This document shows positions 45,121 through 56,700 of a stretch of 64,000 bases of DNA, piece by piece (position 1 is the stretch's first letter; each line of letters begins with the position of its first letter). Under the pieces are notes generated by a model that searched no databases, was not told the DNA's origin, and saw only the letters and a list, made by a program, of their open reading frames with translations. Source of the stretch: Parapristionchus giblindavisi (Eukaryota; Nematoda; Chromadorea; Rhabditida; Diplogasteridae); contig CALSFV010000248.1 of assembly GCA_943737045.1 (NCBI GenBank), positions 248,001 to 312,000 on the forward strand, read 5' to 3'. The translations under genes and the position numbers were made by a program.

Positions 45121-45213
45121 ATCTTTACATTGTGGTTGCTCGTCTCTCCTCTTGGATCGCATTTCAACTTTTCAATTAATTATCTTTCATTCACATCCAT
45201 TTGTTATTTTTCC

Positions 45214-45420
45214 AGGGAAAACCACTTGAAGATGGCAACATCCAGAAGGAGTCTACCCTATCTCTTGCTCCTCCTGAGAAGCAATGGAGATCTTTGGTCA
45301 GGCCGTCGGATAAGACTATCACCATCGCGGTTGAGGTCTCATCAAGAACGTCGAAGACAAGAATCACCACAAGGAAGGAACCATTCAGATCAACAACGTC
45401 TCATCTTCTCTGGTAGGTAG
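45214..45420 (+). pseudogene. Ubiquitin pseudogene
   Basis: After a TTTTTCCAG site the frame reads GKPLEDGNIQKESTLSLAPP, recognisable as the ubiquitin C-terminal half with the RTLSDY part deleted. After an altered repeat junction comes KTITIAVEVSS, then after frame changes IKNVEDKNHHKEG and finally DQQRLIFSG in another frame. These follow the order of a second ubiquitin unit (KTITLEVE, IENVKAKIQDKEG, DQQRLIFAGK). At least two frameshifts make it dead. Probably a decayed piece of a polyubiquitin gene; no intact ubiquitin is in the window. Confidence 0.85.
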
Positions 45421-45828
45421 TGATTACTGCTTTCGAGTTTTCTTTTCGTCACTTTTGATCCGAGAATGATTGATCTTTGATCTTTGATATTGAAGATCCT
45501 TATAATTGTTTTCTTCATCGCTCGCTCATGTTTTGTTGGCAGAAACCAATTAGTCAATCGTTGAATCGATGATAATTTGTCATTCTTCAGGTCGACTATG
45601 GTCTTTATGAACCGACCAACGACTGAAGAAGATCGTCCAAGTTCTGTAGCAGTGAGACGCCGCGCCAATCTTCCGTGTTGTCCTCATCAGTGACGCGGCT
45701 TCGAAGTAACTGTACCACGTACGCTCCCTCGTCAGGTTCGATTTTCCCTTGGATTACTTTTCTATTATCTTATGTTTTGTTCAAAGTCAATGAAAAGATC
45801 GTAAGAAGAGAGTAAAAAAGATTGGAAT

Positions 45829-45936
45829 TAAAGTGGCACCTCGAGCTAATTTGAAACTTTCCGCTCTTACCACACTCGCTCACTTTCTTTGTCTGTGGGA
45901 GAGGATTTCGGATTAGCTTTGGGATGTACATTTAAA
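45829..45936. repeat. Hairpin MITE fragment, AGCTAATTT family
   Basis: GGCACCTCGAGCTAATTTGA to GGATTAGCTTTGGGATGTAC. Confidence 0.6.
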
Positions 45937-46116
45937 TACATTTCTTTTCGAAAGAATGGATCATTTAGAATACATTGTGCTTCTGAAAGTCAAGCGAGAG
46001 AACAACTATTGTCTGCTTTTTTTAAATCGAAAGTGCATGAAAATAAAAGATCGTTGACTAACAAAATTGTAATTGTAAGACTTGTAAGGCAGGATTATTT
46101 GTGTGATCATGGTTGA

Positions 46117-46310
46117 TTACATAACTTGATCAACTATCTCGACTTCATGGATATCTTCACGATGGTCATCGAATGAAGTGCGAGGACTCCCGTCGCTTCT
46201 GCCCTCATCCACTCTTCCAGCGGAGCTCTTTTTTTCAGGAAGAATAAAGATTTTGGGTGTGTTAGTGTTTGAAATCGGTGTCCAAGCCCGCAAAGTAAAA
46301 TGGGCGGTTC
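46117..46310 (-). CDS. Possible terminal exon of an unrecognised gene
   Basis: The 3' half of a 94-codon frame reads SSAGRVDEGRSDGSPRTSFD then DHREDIHEVEIVDQVM-stop, acidic and hydrophilic like a real C-terminus. No upstream exon was found and the N-terminal part of the ORF looks random. It could equally be chance. Confidence 0.25.
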
Positions 46311-46425
46311 CAGAATCGTTATTTATGTTGGGTCCACTCGAAAGGGGCGGAGCTATGCATCGGTATATAAGTAGGAGAGTGCGTGAGTATATGTAGACCA
46401 TTTGATATTACTCTCAATAGGGACC

Positions 46426-46503
46426 CATGGTCTAGTGGATAAGAGGGTGGACCATCAATCCATCCGGTTGGTCGGCATAAAAGTTCGAATCCCCGCCGAT
46501 GAT
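46426..46503 (+). pseudogene. tRNA-like sequence
   Basis: CATGGTCTAGTGGATAAG is A-box-like and AAAGTTCGAATCCCC B-box-like, spaced as in a long-arm tRNA. The ends (GGGACCC, GCCGATG) do not pair, so I do not call a functional tRNA. Confidence 0.45.
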
Positions 46504-47660
46504 TTGAGTAGGATATTCAGTTTAGATGATACGCGAATCTTTTTGCCATTTTTCTATTTGAAGAATTTGCGATCCAAGTACATTAGTGTTGTTTGTGACA
46601 ATCTCTCATCGGACTTCCATATGAATCGTGATCTAACTTTATTAATTAAAAGTATTATAACTAGTCCTAAAGGCTGTTTGTATTCAATGTACTTTCGATG
46701 AGTTTCAATGTTTTCTCATGCAGGCACTGAAACAGTACATACATAAATCAATAAATGAGGATTGCGATAAGATGTTAATACAGTAAATAGTAGATAGAGT
46801 ATTTTAAAGAGAAAGTGGATAGAGGGGCATACATAATAGATGTATAATTCTACTTCATCGGTCATACGTCAAGCATCTACCGTTTACATCATCTCGTTTC
46901 ATCCATTTAACATTTGTTCCGATGGAATAATTTATTCTTTTGGTGCTTCCACTGCCAATTTTCTTCTCCATTCACTACAGCTTTCAGAGGTACTGCAAGT
47001 GTAGCTTTTGGATGTTAGTCTTGAGGGACATAAAAGCAATAAGAGCGAGAACCAATAGATGAATCTGTAAAAAATGAATCTTATGTTAAGGATAAAGTAA
47101 TTCGGCCTTACGATTGACGGTCAAACGATTTCACCACTCAACCAATGTGATGCATGTGAAAAAGAGCAACTATGAACGATCACTTCATTTAACTAATTAT
47201 TATTTTGTTCATTCTCTTCATTCATGCAGAACTTTTCGTCCATTTCATTCTTTCTTCTTTCACTTCGACTCTTCGGTCGCTTCTCATAGTTCTTTCATCG
47301 TGGTAAGAATTTGACGTATATAAATCTCTCAAATGGGAGATTCTGCGGGCGTGTATCGATATCCGTGATTACTGTAAGGTGTGGATTACTGTAAGGTGAG
47401 GATTATTGTAAGGTGAGGGGTATGGTTTGTAGATATCAAAGATTACTGTGTACAGTGCAGGGTACGGTTGGTAAATTTATGCGGCTACACGGCGGCTCAG
47501 TAATAGTAACTAACAGGTTCCCGCCGGAGAAAAAAGTATCGCAAACTGAGTGTTGATAAGCATTATAACATCTAAGTTCTTCCAGCGCGAAAGTTGACTA
47601 CGACATATCTGGGCGCTTGCCAAATGACCGACTAGACCTTTCATCGAGTTTTACGAGTTG
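46504..47660. other. Intergenic
   Basis: No gene supported; short GATTACTGTAAGGTG(T/A)G repeats at about 47368-47415. Confidence 0.5.
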
Positions 47661-47668
47661 GGAAACAT

Positions 47669-47742
47669 GCCGAGATGGCTCAGTGGCTAGAACTTTTGTG
47701 TAGCGATCAGAACCTCGTATGTTCGAATCCCGCCCGGTGCAG
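47669..47742 (+). pseudogene. tRNA-like sequence
   Basis: GAGATGGCTCAGTGGCTAGA and ATGTTCGAATCCCGC resemble A and B boxes. The T stem and acceptor stem are not paired. Confidence 0.45.
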
Positions 47743-47974
47743 ATCAACTTTGCCGATTTTCGTAGGGCGGGAGGCTTCAAGCCCAAGTTAAATGCAGGGA
47801 TTTCTCTCCAATGAACCGCTGTGGGCTGCTCTTGCGTTTGTGATGTGATAGGTCGGGATCCTGGATTACTGTTGTGTGCGATGTACTGTAGGCCATTTCT
47901 CGCGCACTCCAGTCAAAACTAACTCAACCATGACTTGGACGCGAGTTGGGATTGGTTAGTCACATGGTCAGGAC

Positions 47975-48468
47975 CAGAGATGTTCGTTAATTCGTTAAGT
48001 CGTTAAATTAACGAAAAATAATTCGTTAATTTTCGTTAATTTCGTTAGCTTTCGTTAACATATATGATATATTTATCACATGCTCACGCATGAATGAGAC
48101 TATTGAAATAATTGTGAAATAATAAGTTAATGCTCAAAGCATGAATTTTTTTCAAACACGTTTATTTATTAGAACAACATGAACAGTGATGTAACATAAA
48201 TCGATATATCAATTGTTTTTAAACGAATACAGCTTTAAAAACTGAAAAAAAAAGAATTTAGACAAAAAAATAGATTTTGCCTGAAAGTGAGGTGCTTATG
48301 TGTAAGAAAAATACGCCTCTCCAGCATCCTACCGCTCATTTTCATTAACGAAAAAATTAACGAAAATTAAATTTATTTTCGTTAATTCGTTAATCGTTAA
48401 AATTTAACGAAAAATATCGTTAAAATTAACGATTTTCGTTAATTTGTTAATTGATAATGACATCTCTG
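47975..48468. mobile_element. hAT-like non-autonomous element
   Basis: Ends CAGAGATGT and ACATCTCTG. Interior is mostly TTCGTTAATTTCGTTAA repeats at both ends. GTCAGGAC precedes it; after removing the insertion 48469-49366 with its duplicated CATCTCTG, GTCAGGAT follows (49375-49382), a 7/8 match to an 8-bp target duplication typical of hAT elements. No transposase. Confidence 0.75.
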
Positions 48469-49366
48469 GGTGATATGACACGTGTGAGAAATTAGAAAGG
48501 AAACGACCGATTGTGAGAAGGCGAGTTTGAAGAATGATATGAGAAATGTTTAATTGAATATTGAAGATGTGAGAAATGACATTCAACATGAATTCGTGGA
48601 AATCGACATTTGGGAAAAATATGATGGGAACAGAAATATGTGAAATGCGACTTCAGAAAAATCTAATCAGAAATTGATTTTCAAGAAAAAACCATTTGTG
48701 AAAATACCGATGAGGAAACACCTAATCCTGAAATTCACAACAACGAAATACCTCAACGGGAAACAAGTTTTGATTTTTTTTGTTTAAGAACTCCTGTATT
48801 TTGCGGGGCACACCGTTGAGACGCTAAATCTCGCGGGGTACACCGCGAGGAGCACTTCGGTGTGGAAGGGACGGTGTGCCTCGTGCCCCACGGGGCACGC
48901 CGTCTTCCACCTCGCGGGGCACCGCGTCTAGAGACCACAGCTCGCGGGGTACCCCGTCTAAAGGTTCTACCCCGCGATGTACCCCGCGGCGTTACCACGG
49001 GATTGAACGGTGTGCCCCGCGAGCAAAAAATACCGGAGATTGTTGTTGTTGATGATAAATGTCTATGATTTCATTTACATCGGTAGTTTCACAAAAGTTT
49101 TTTCCTGAACATCTTTTTCTAATTAATTTTTTTCCTGAACATCGTTTTCTAATCACATTTTTCCCAAATGTCGCTTTCCACGCTTTCATTTCAAATGTCA
49201 TTTCTCACGTCTTCCATTTTCAATTATGCATTTCTCAGATCATTCCTCACATTATGCCCTCTCCGATTCGGTCGTTTCTTATCTCATTTCTCACTTCTGT
49301 CTCTCTCACATAATTCGTCTCTCAAGTGGAACTTCCATTCTCATTTCTCACACGTGTCATATCACC
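48469..49366. mobile_element. 898-bp fold-back element inserted at the end of the hAT-like element
   Basis: GGTGATATGACACGTGTGAG and its reverse complement at the ends. CATCTCTG lies on both outer sides (48461-48468 and 49367-49374). Arms carry mirrored GAGAAAT/ATTTCTC text. It starts with GGTGATA as does the element at 5628, suggesting a shared family. Confidence 0.8.
48803..49020. repeat. GC-rich fold-back unit nested in 48469-49366
   Basis: GCGGGGCACACCGTT to AACGGTGTGCCCCGC, with many internal CGCGGGGTAC/GTACCCCGCG repeats. Much more GC-rich than its surroundings. The small ORFs on both strands are translations of the repeat. Confidence 0.8.
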
Positions 49367-49495
49367 CATCTCTGGTCAGGATTCGACTTGGTTATTGTTA
49401 CATTAACAGTGGCACTCATTCTTACTGTAGTGTTCGGAATTCGTAGGCAGTGGTAAGTAGAATGCAAATACTGCATCATGTGGGATACGCTGTGC

Positions 49496-49831
49496 ACGTT
49501 AGTTGAAAATGCGAAAGAGATGGGAATAGTGAGGCAAAGGAGATGCTGATGCGACTTTTGCCATCACTGTGGTGCGCTGTTTGGTGTGTTTTCACAGTCT
49601 CATAATAATGAGATGATAGTTCATTAGTTAGAGCGGCGCACCTGAGACAGGTTTGGCGACGCGGAGAAGAGTGTGACAGAGAGAATCATTTGATGCCATC
49701 TCGCATGCACACCCTCTCTAATGGAGCCCACCAAACCCGCCTGGCATCCGCCTCGCACTCTTTATAAGTTGGAAAACGTGATCTGCCCTTCCTTCATTGT
49801 TGTCCCGCTACTACAGAGGCTGAACTAACGT
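49496..49831. mobile_element. 336-bp TIR element, ACGTTAGTTC family
   Basis: Copy of 30436-30771: ACGTTAGTTG to GAACTAACGT. Confidence 0.85.
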
Positions 49832-50753
49832 GTGTGCTACATCAATTGTTGCTGTGACGTGCGAGAGTAGTAGACATGAGTTAATGCAAACTGAATCATG
49901 TGGGATACGAAAGACCAAGATGCACGGTCACTTCAAGGTTCGGGGTACGCTTGATCTACATCCGCTGGTACTAAACGTGCGGGCTCGGCTGCAAAATCAA
50001 TAAAACAAAAAAAGCCTGAAATCACGGCGGCTCAATGATAGTAACTAAGAAGCTCCCACAATCGCAAACTGAGTATCGCAAACGGTGGGATCCTGCCAGC
50101 GCGAAAGTTAGATACGAATTTCCTGTTTTTTCATTGACGAAATTGCCGATCCGACAATTTCAGCAATGAAAAAACCGGCAATTTCGGCAAACCGGCAACG
50201 CTTGCCGCACAGCCATGTTGCAAACTCATATGGCCAAGATAAGTTGGGAGCATCTCCTTGGCAATAGAAATCATAATCAATAAAAAAAGACCAATAAAAA
50301 ATATACTTGAGTAGGTTTTCTACTCCATTCATGTTTTTTTTTCGAATTTTTCGAACTTTTCGAAATACACAACCGAAATAAAATTTTCAAAAATTTTTCA
50401 CACCCCTGGGTAGAATATCATGGATTATTGTAGCTTTCGATTCACTGTAGGTAAATTTTTACTGCTCCAGTCAAGATAACCTGGTTGTGTTAACCTTGAA
50501 TGGTCAAAACTTGGTTAAATAGTTCCGAGTTTATCCTTCCCACTAGAGCAGTTCTCTATACTGCACTTTCCAAGTGACGTTTCCGATATCGTTGTTTCTG
50601 TTTTGATTATTTTTCAAAAAAAATTTCCAATAAAAACTTTCCCATAGCGTAATTTGCCATAATTTTTTTAAAAAACTCCGGGTAATACCGTTTTCACCAT
50701 TTTCTATTCATCAAGTTTTTCTTCATTACTCGATTTTCCAGAAATCGATTGCG
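49832..50753. other. Upstream region of the Aurora kinase gene
   Basis: An inverted repeat of CAATTTCGGCAAACCGG type lies at about 50140-50205. No TATA is evident. A CTTTTCCAG-like acceptor (CGATTTTCCAG, 50731-50741) lies 12 bp before the kinase ATG and could be a spliced-leader site. Confidence 0.4.
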
Positions 50754-53700
50754 ATGCCGAAAGAGGATACATATAAGAAGGGCGGGTATACCTCATTCTA
50801 CTTTTTTTATTCTACTCTATTTAAGTTTAAAGGGAGCGTGACCTCACTCAATGCTCTCTCGTTGTTAGAGAACAGAAAAATAGTGTGCGCAATGAAGAGA
50901 CCATTAAGTGAGGTAACGCTCCATTTAAAAGTTTAGAAAAGAAAAGCTAAGAGACCTCCGCGTTTTACACACTCTCTCGCCTATTTTCTCTTTTTCATGG
51001 CCTCAACGTCACATAATAAAAATTATTATTATTAATATTAGTATGTAATTAATATTATTCAGTAAATTCTCCATGAAAGACTTCGAAATTGGCCGACCAC
51101 TGGGAAGGGGAGCGTTTGGTAGGGTCTATCTGGCCAGAGTTAAGAACCATGAATATATTGTAGCGCTCAAGGTGGTTACTACCTACTATGTTGGTTCAAA
51201 TTGTTCATTTTCAGGTTTTATTCAAGTCTAAGCTGCAGAGTGGTCATGTAGAACATCAACTTAGAAGAGAAATCGAGATTCAAGCTCATCTCAAGTATGC
51301 ATTTAAGAGACCGGCTCGGTAAGACTCGAGCATTTTGACCCCCTGCCGGACATTCGCGAGGACTTTCGATCTGGCCCTCAATACTTTCATCATAGACACA
51401 TACCGGGGGGAGACCGATGAAAGTTATAGTGAAAATGCCCTTAGGCTCAAACCCGGCTCACATATGTCGCATAAAATAAAAAATTGAAAAATTCATAACT
51501 TTTCAATCGTGATAGCTAGCAGCGTTATTTCTTTTTATTGGTGAATAACATGTCATGCGCCCTTATAAACACAGCTGAGCAGTAATTTCATATCGTTCTG
51601 GATATGTTTTTTCGTGTATGATTTTCCGATTTTTCCTCTTCCATCCTCGTTGAAGAGAGACGGCAAGCATTGACATAGTACATATTGTAGCCCTGACACT
51701 TCTGTACATGATGGTCACATTCCCTTGGAAATCCAACTTTTCTGAAGCATCGAGAATTGCAACTGAATGTGAGATATGTGTAATTTGCAAAAATCGAAAA
51801 TTAAATTTCTTGTAAATCGCAAGAGTAGTAGGTAGCTTTATTATGCCTTTTTACTTGTAGTGATGCGCCTACACAGAAAAAAATATTCAGTAGACTCAGA
51901 CTAAATTTTTAAAAAATTTTAAAAATAATTATTTTATTTTTATTTTTTTCAACCCTGACATTGAGTCGACCGTCAAGGCAAGTTGATTCATAGGGCGGAT
52001 GGTGCATGTCCGTTTGCGAAAACAACTGCCACGAAAAGAATCGTCGTTTCGCAGATCTAGAATTTATTTTTTTAATTATCAAACTTGAATATTTATATGT
52101 TTCTTTCACATAAATCGGTTGGAAGGTGGCGTATGGCAACCAAAGCTGTACCATTGTTATCAGTGGGAGTGAACTGTACTTGAATACCATAATCGTCAGG
52201 AATCGCGAACTGATTTTTTTTCAGTCGACCCATGATTCTCAACCATGACCCGGGGTTCATGGTTGAGAATAGCTGAGGTCGAAAAATTCATGATGATCCC
52301 AGACCAAATACTATTTGGCAATATATCAACAGTGAGACAACTTCTAGTTTTCTGGATACCGTAACCCAAACTACAGTAATTGTAAGGCACGCACTTGAAT
52401 TTTCCGAGAATTTCACCACATTATTATAGGGTACGGTAACTAGATTACTGTATTTTGGGTTACGGTATCCAGAAAACTAGAAGTTGGCTCACTGTTGATA
52501 TATTGCCAAATAGTATTTGGTCTGGGATCATCATGAATTTTTCGACCTCAGCTATTCTCAACCATGAACCCGGGGTCATGGTTGTGAATCATGGGTCGAC
52601 TGAAAAAAAGTTAGTTCGTGATTCCTGACGGTTACGGTAGTGCAGTACAGTACACTCCTACTGATAACAATGGTACAGCTTTGGTTGCCATACGCCACCT
52701 TCCAACCGATTTATGTGAAAGAAACATATAAATATTCAAGTTTGATAATTAAAAAAATAAATTCTAGATCTGCGAAACGACGATTCTTTTCGTGGCAGTT
52801 GTTTTCGCAAACGGACATGCATCAGCTACCATCCGCCCTATGAATCAACTTGCCTTGACGGTCGACTCAATGTCAGGGTTGAAAAAAATAAAAATAAAAT
52901 AATTATTTTTAAAATTTTTTAAAAATTTAGTCTGAGTCTACTTGAATATTTTTTTCTGTGTAGGCGCATCACTACAAGTAAAAAGGCATAATAAAGCTAC
53001 CTACTACTCTTGCGATTTACAAGAAATTTAATTTTCGATTTTTGCAAATTACACATATCTCACATTCAGTTGCAATTCTCGATGCTTCAGAAAAGTTGGA
53101 TTTCCAAGGGAATGTGACCATCATGTACAGAAGTGTCAGGGCTACAATATGTACTATGTCAATGCTTGCCGTCTCTCTTCAACGAGGATGGAAGAGGAAA
53201 AATCGGAAAATCATACACGAAAAAACATATCCAGAACGATATGAAATTACTGCTCAGCTGTGTTTATAAGGGCGCATGACATGTTATTCACCAATAAAAA
53301 GAAATAACGCTGCTAGCTATCACGATTGAAAAGTTATGAATTTTTCAATTTTTTATTTTATGCGACATATGTGAGCCGGGTTTGAGCCTAAGGGCATTTT
53401 CACTATATTTTTCATCGGTCTCCCCCCGGTATGTGTCTATGATGAAAGTATTGAGGGCCAGATCGAAAGTCCTCGCGAATGTCCGGACCATGCTCGAGTC
53501 TTACCGAGCCGGTCTCTTAATTTAATTAATATAGAGATCGCTACTCTGGTATTAGGCAATTCCTACACATATGGTCGGTGGTATTCATACTTATTTAAGT
53601 GCGTATTCACTATTCCCCGTAAGTTTCATGTGAAACGGAATTTTTTGTGATGTGGTAATATGAACCGAACTTGTCGAATTAATCGGTAAATTTTTCAGAA

Positions 53701-56700
53701 TTTCTGAAAAGTATTGCGTCGCCCTACATAAAATTATATAATTTTTATTGCTGAAACAGTTCATTTAATTTAGTAAACTTCGGTCTAATGAGCTGTTGAT
53801 TGAAGAAAAGTATTAATATATTTATAATGATTATTATGTAACGTGAATTTGATTACAGACATCCTCATATTCTCCGAATGTACACGTACTTCTGGGATGA
53901 GAAACGGATATATCTAGTACTGGAATATGCCGAGAAGGTAATATTAATAATACAATAATAATTCGTCGAGAAGGCAATGCGTCGTTACTTTTGTTACGTA
54001 AACGTAGCATTTCGCATACTTATCTACATCCAAATTTTGACTTTGTCTGAAGCGTAGGCACCTGCGGCAAATTTAACTGCCCATAAGTCAATCTTTTTGG
54101 GCCTATCTATAATTCAATATCAATATTATCTGCAAACTTGTTGATGGTACTGTGAAAAAATATTAGATACACGGTGATATATTAATGTTCTTGCCATAAA
54201 CATTTTTCTTGTTTGTGTCCTATGTATTGTTCATTACGTACCAGCATAATAAAGTTATTATTATTATTATTATTATTATTTTTAAAAATAAGTATTGATT
54301 TTATTTGTAGGGTGAACTGTCCAAGGAGCTGGATAAGCGAAAAAGATTCGATGACAGAACGGCTGCAGTCGTACGATTTATTTTTTTTTAATTTTTAAAT
54401 GTACTTTAACCACTATGATTTGGATAGGTAACAATAAGCTGACATTGTACAATTACTGTTGTCTGTAATCTATATGCTATTAGGGATAGTGATATTATTT
54501 TATTGCAATTGTACCAATTAACATTGCTGCCATTGTCGTAACATTGTATTTACTCCACTGCATACCAATTTATCTGCAATAATGTCATTATCTTTGTCGC
54601 GACACGTAGAGTAGAAGAAATTAATATTGTTTCAGTACACCTTCCAAATGGCAGATGCACTTCACTATTGTCATTCGAAGAATGTCATTCATCGAGATAT
54701 CAAACCAGAGAATATATTGCTTGGTAGGGATGGAGAGCTCAAAATATCTGACTTTGGATGGAGTGTACATGCACCTGGTGATGAGTTAGTTCGCCATTTT
54801 GATTCTTTATCGATTTTTAAAAAGTTGTTTTTACTGTTAATACTCTGTTGATACTCTTCAGTCCATACGTGGACATCTAAAACTAAAATATAAAGAAAAT
54901 CTGCGAGTGAGAGCAGCAATAAAACAGCAATATTTTTCAGTATTTCATCACAACAAAAAAAGTTTTTTTTTGCTGACGATATGTATATCTGCTTAAAGAA
55001 GGGTAACCAGGAGATATGGAGTGAGCTATTGACATGAAGAACGTGGTAGATAGGAAATGACCTTATGTTCTCTATTAGAATTGAGAGGTTGAGAGAGTAG
55101 CGCTAAGTGGTTACATGCCAGCGTTTGTAACCGTGCCGCGCGGTTAGATTGTCGTTTGCAATTTGCTATATATTTTCAAAAACTCGCTCTTTTCCCTGGA
55201 CAACAGGGCTGGGATTTTTTGTTTTGTATTTTTTTTTGTTTTTTTTGGGTTTTTGAGAATTTTTTGTTTGGTTTTTCTGCAAAAACCAAAAAATAACAAA
55301 AAAATCGGATAAAGAAAATTTACACAAATTTGCTTGAAAAGTTAGTTGATCAGTTTTGTTGTTCATTTTTCACCGTAAGACAATATTGGTGAGTGTAATA
55401 TTACGGAATAGTGTTAAAGAAGGGGATTTTTTTCTTGAGTACATGTCAGGCAGGGCTATAAATGACATCTACCTGAATACAAAACCAATATTATAGCAAA
55501 TTATGGGAGCCCCGGAATACCGTAATCCGACATGAAAGTTCGTTGTTGCGCCAAGGAAATGCCAGGGACAATGCGGCCTTTCGAATTTGAAAGCTGAATA
55601 TAGAGAAAATCGCAAACGGGAATCCAAACCGGCGTGGTGCGGTTACAAGCGCTGATTGCTAACCACTGCTACACGGGAACCGCTTTTGTCCTTTCGAATC
55701 TATTAGAGAATACAAAATGCCACATAATTGGTCCCACGTTCTTCATGATAATATGTAGCGCAACCCATACATTTTCATACCCTCACAAGGTGAGGATCGA
55801 CCCACTCTATACGGCTCTTTTTAGCATCTACCCACTATAAAAGGGTCCTTTTTAAGCTAAAAATTATAATTCAACCGAAAAATAACGAAATCGACACACT
55901 ATATAAAAAATAAAACGGTGAGGGTGCCGAAAATGTATGGCGCACCCTTAATTTCCTGATTACCCTACATTAACTAATCAATAAAATGCTACCGATAACA
56001 AATCGACAACGAATTTATCTTTTATGTTTGTTTTAGTTGTTGATTTTAAGAATTTTGACTCTGAATGAAGAATAGTTGCTATTTAAAGGAAGAGCAACAC
56101 GATATAATGTTAAAATTTTCTCGGATCAGTGGGAAAAATTAATTATATTATTTTTTTTTGTTTTTTTGGTTTTTTTGTTCGGTGAGAATTTTTTTTTGTT
56201 GAACCCAAACAAAAAAATTTTTGGTCGAAATAATTTTTTGTCCCAGCCCTGCTGGACAACAATGAACTTTAATCCCGGGTTTACGGCATTCCGGGCATCT
56301 AAAAGTTTGGAGAAATTTTTTTTGGTATTCAGGGAGATATGATCTATAGTTCTGCCTGGCCAGTTTAGTCACGAAAAAACTCGAGGGTCTCCTTCTTTAA
56401 AGTTCTGGGTTTTATCGTAAAGGAAGTTGTACTCTTGATATCATACAATCAATCAATATCAGACGAAAGACGATGTGTGGCACACCCGACTATTTGCCTC
56501 CAGAGATGATCTTGGGTAAACCACACTCGCGCCATGTAAGTTTCCAAGTTTTTCTAACTTATTGATCGTGATATTGATTGATCGAGTTTCATGATATTTC
56601 TCGATTTCAAATTTTCAATTGGTTGTATCGCGCAGAATAGAGCTGTGTACGACATTAGACTTTGAGATAGTTCAGAATATGATAGATAATTTCTGGTAGT

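Larger units (their letters stand above)
55088..56400 (+). mobile_element. tRNA-derived SINE split by a hAT-like insertion (Aurora intron 6)
   Basis: Head 55088-55203 (TAGCGCTAAGTGGTTA, then CAGCGTTTGTAACCG) and body 56260-56400 (CAATGAACTTTA, TTCTGCCTGGCCAGTTTAGT, GGTCTCCTTCTTTAA) are contiguous in the copies at 60869-61131 (minus) and 55420-55690 (minus). The break at 55204-56251 is the hAT-like element. Confidence 0.8.

Noticed and set aside
48753..49068. Arg/Pro-rich ORFs on both strands
   Set aside because: Translations of the GC-rich palindromic repeat.
51563..53269. Identical 75-codon ORFs in both palindrome arms
   Set aside because: They are the same repeat read twice; the sequence has no recognised domain and lies in an intron.
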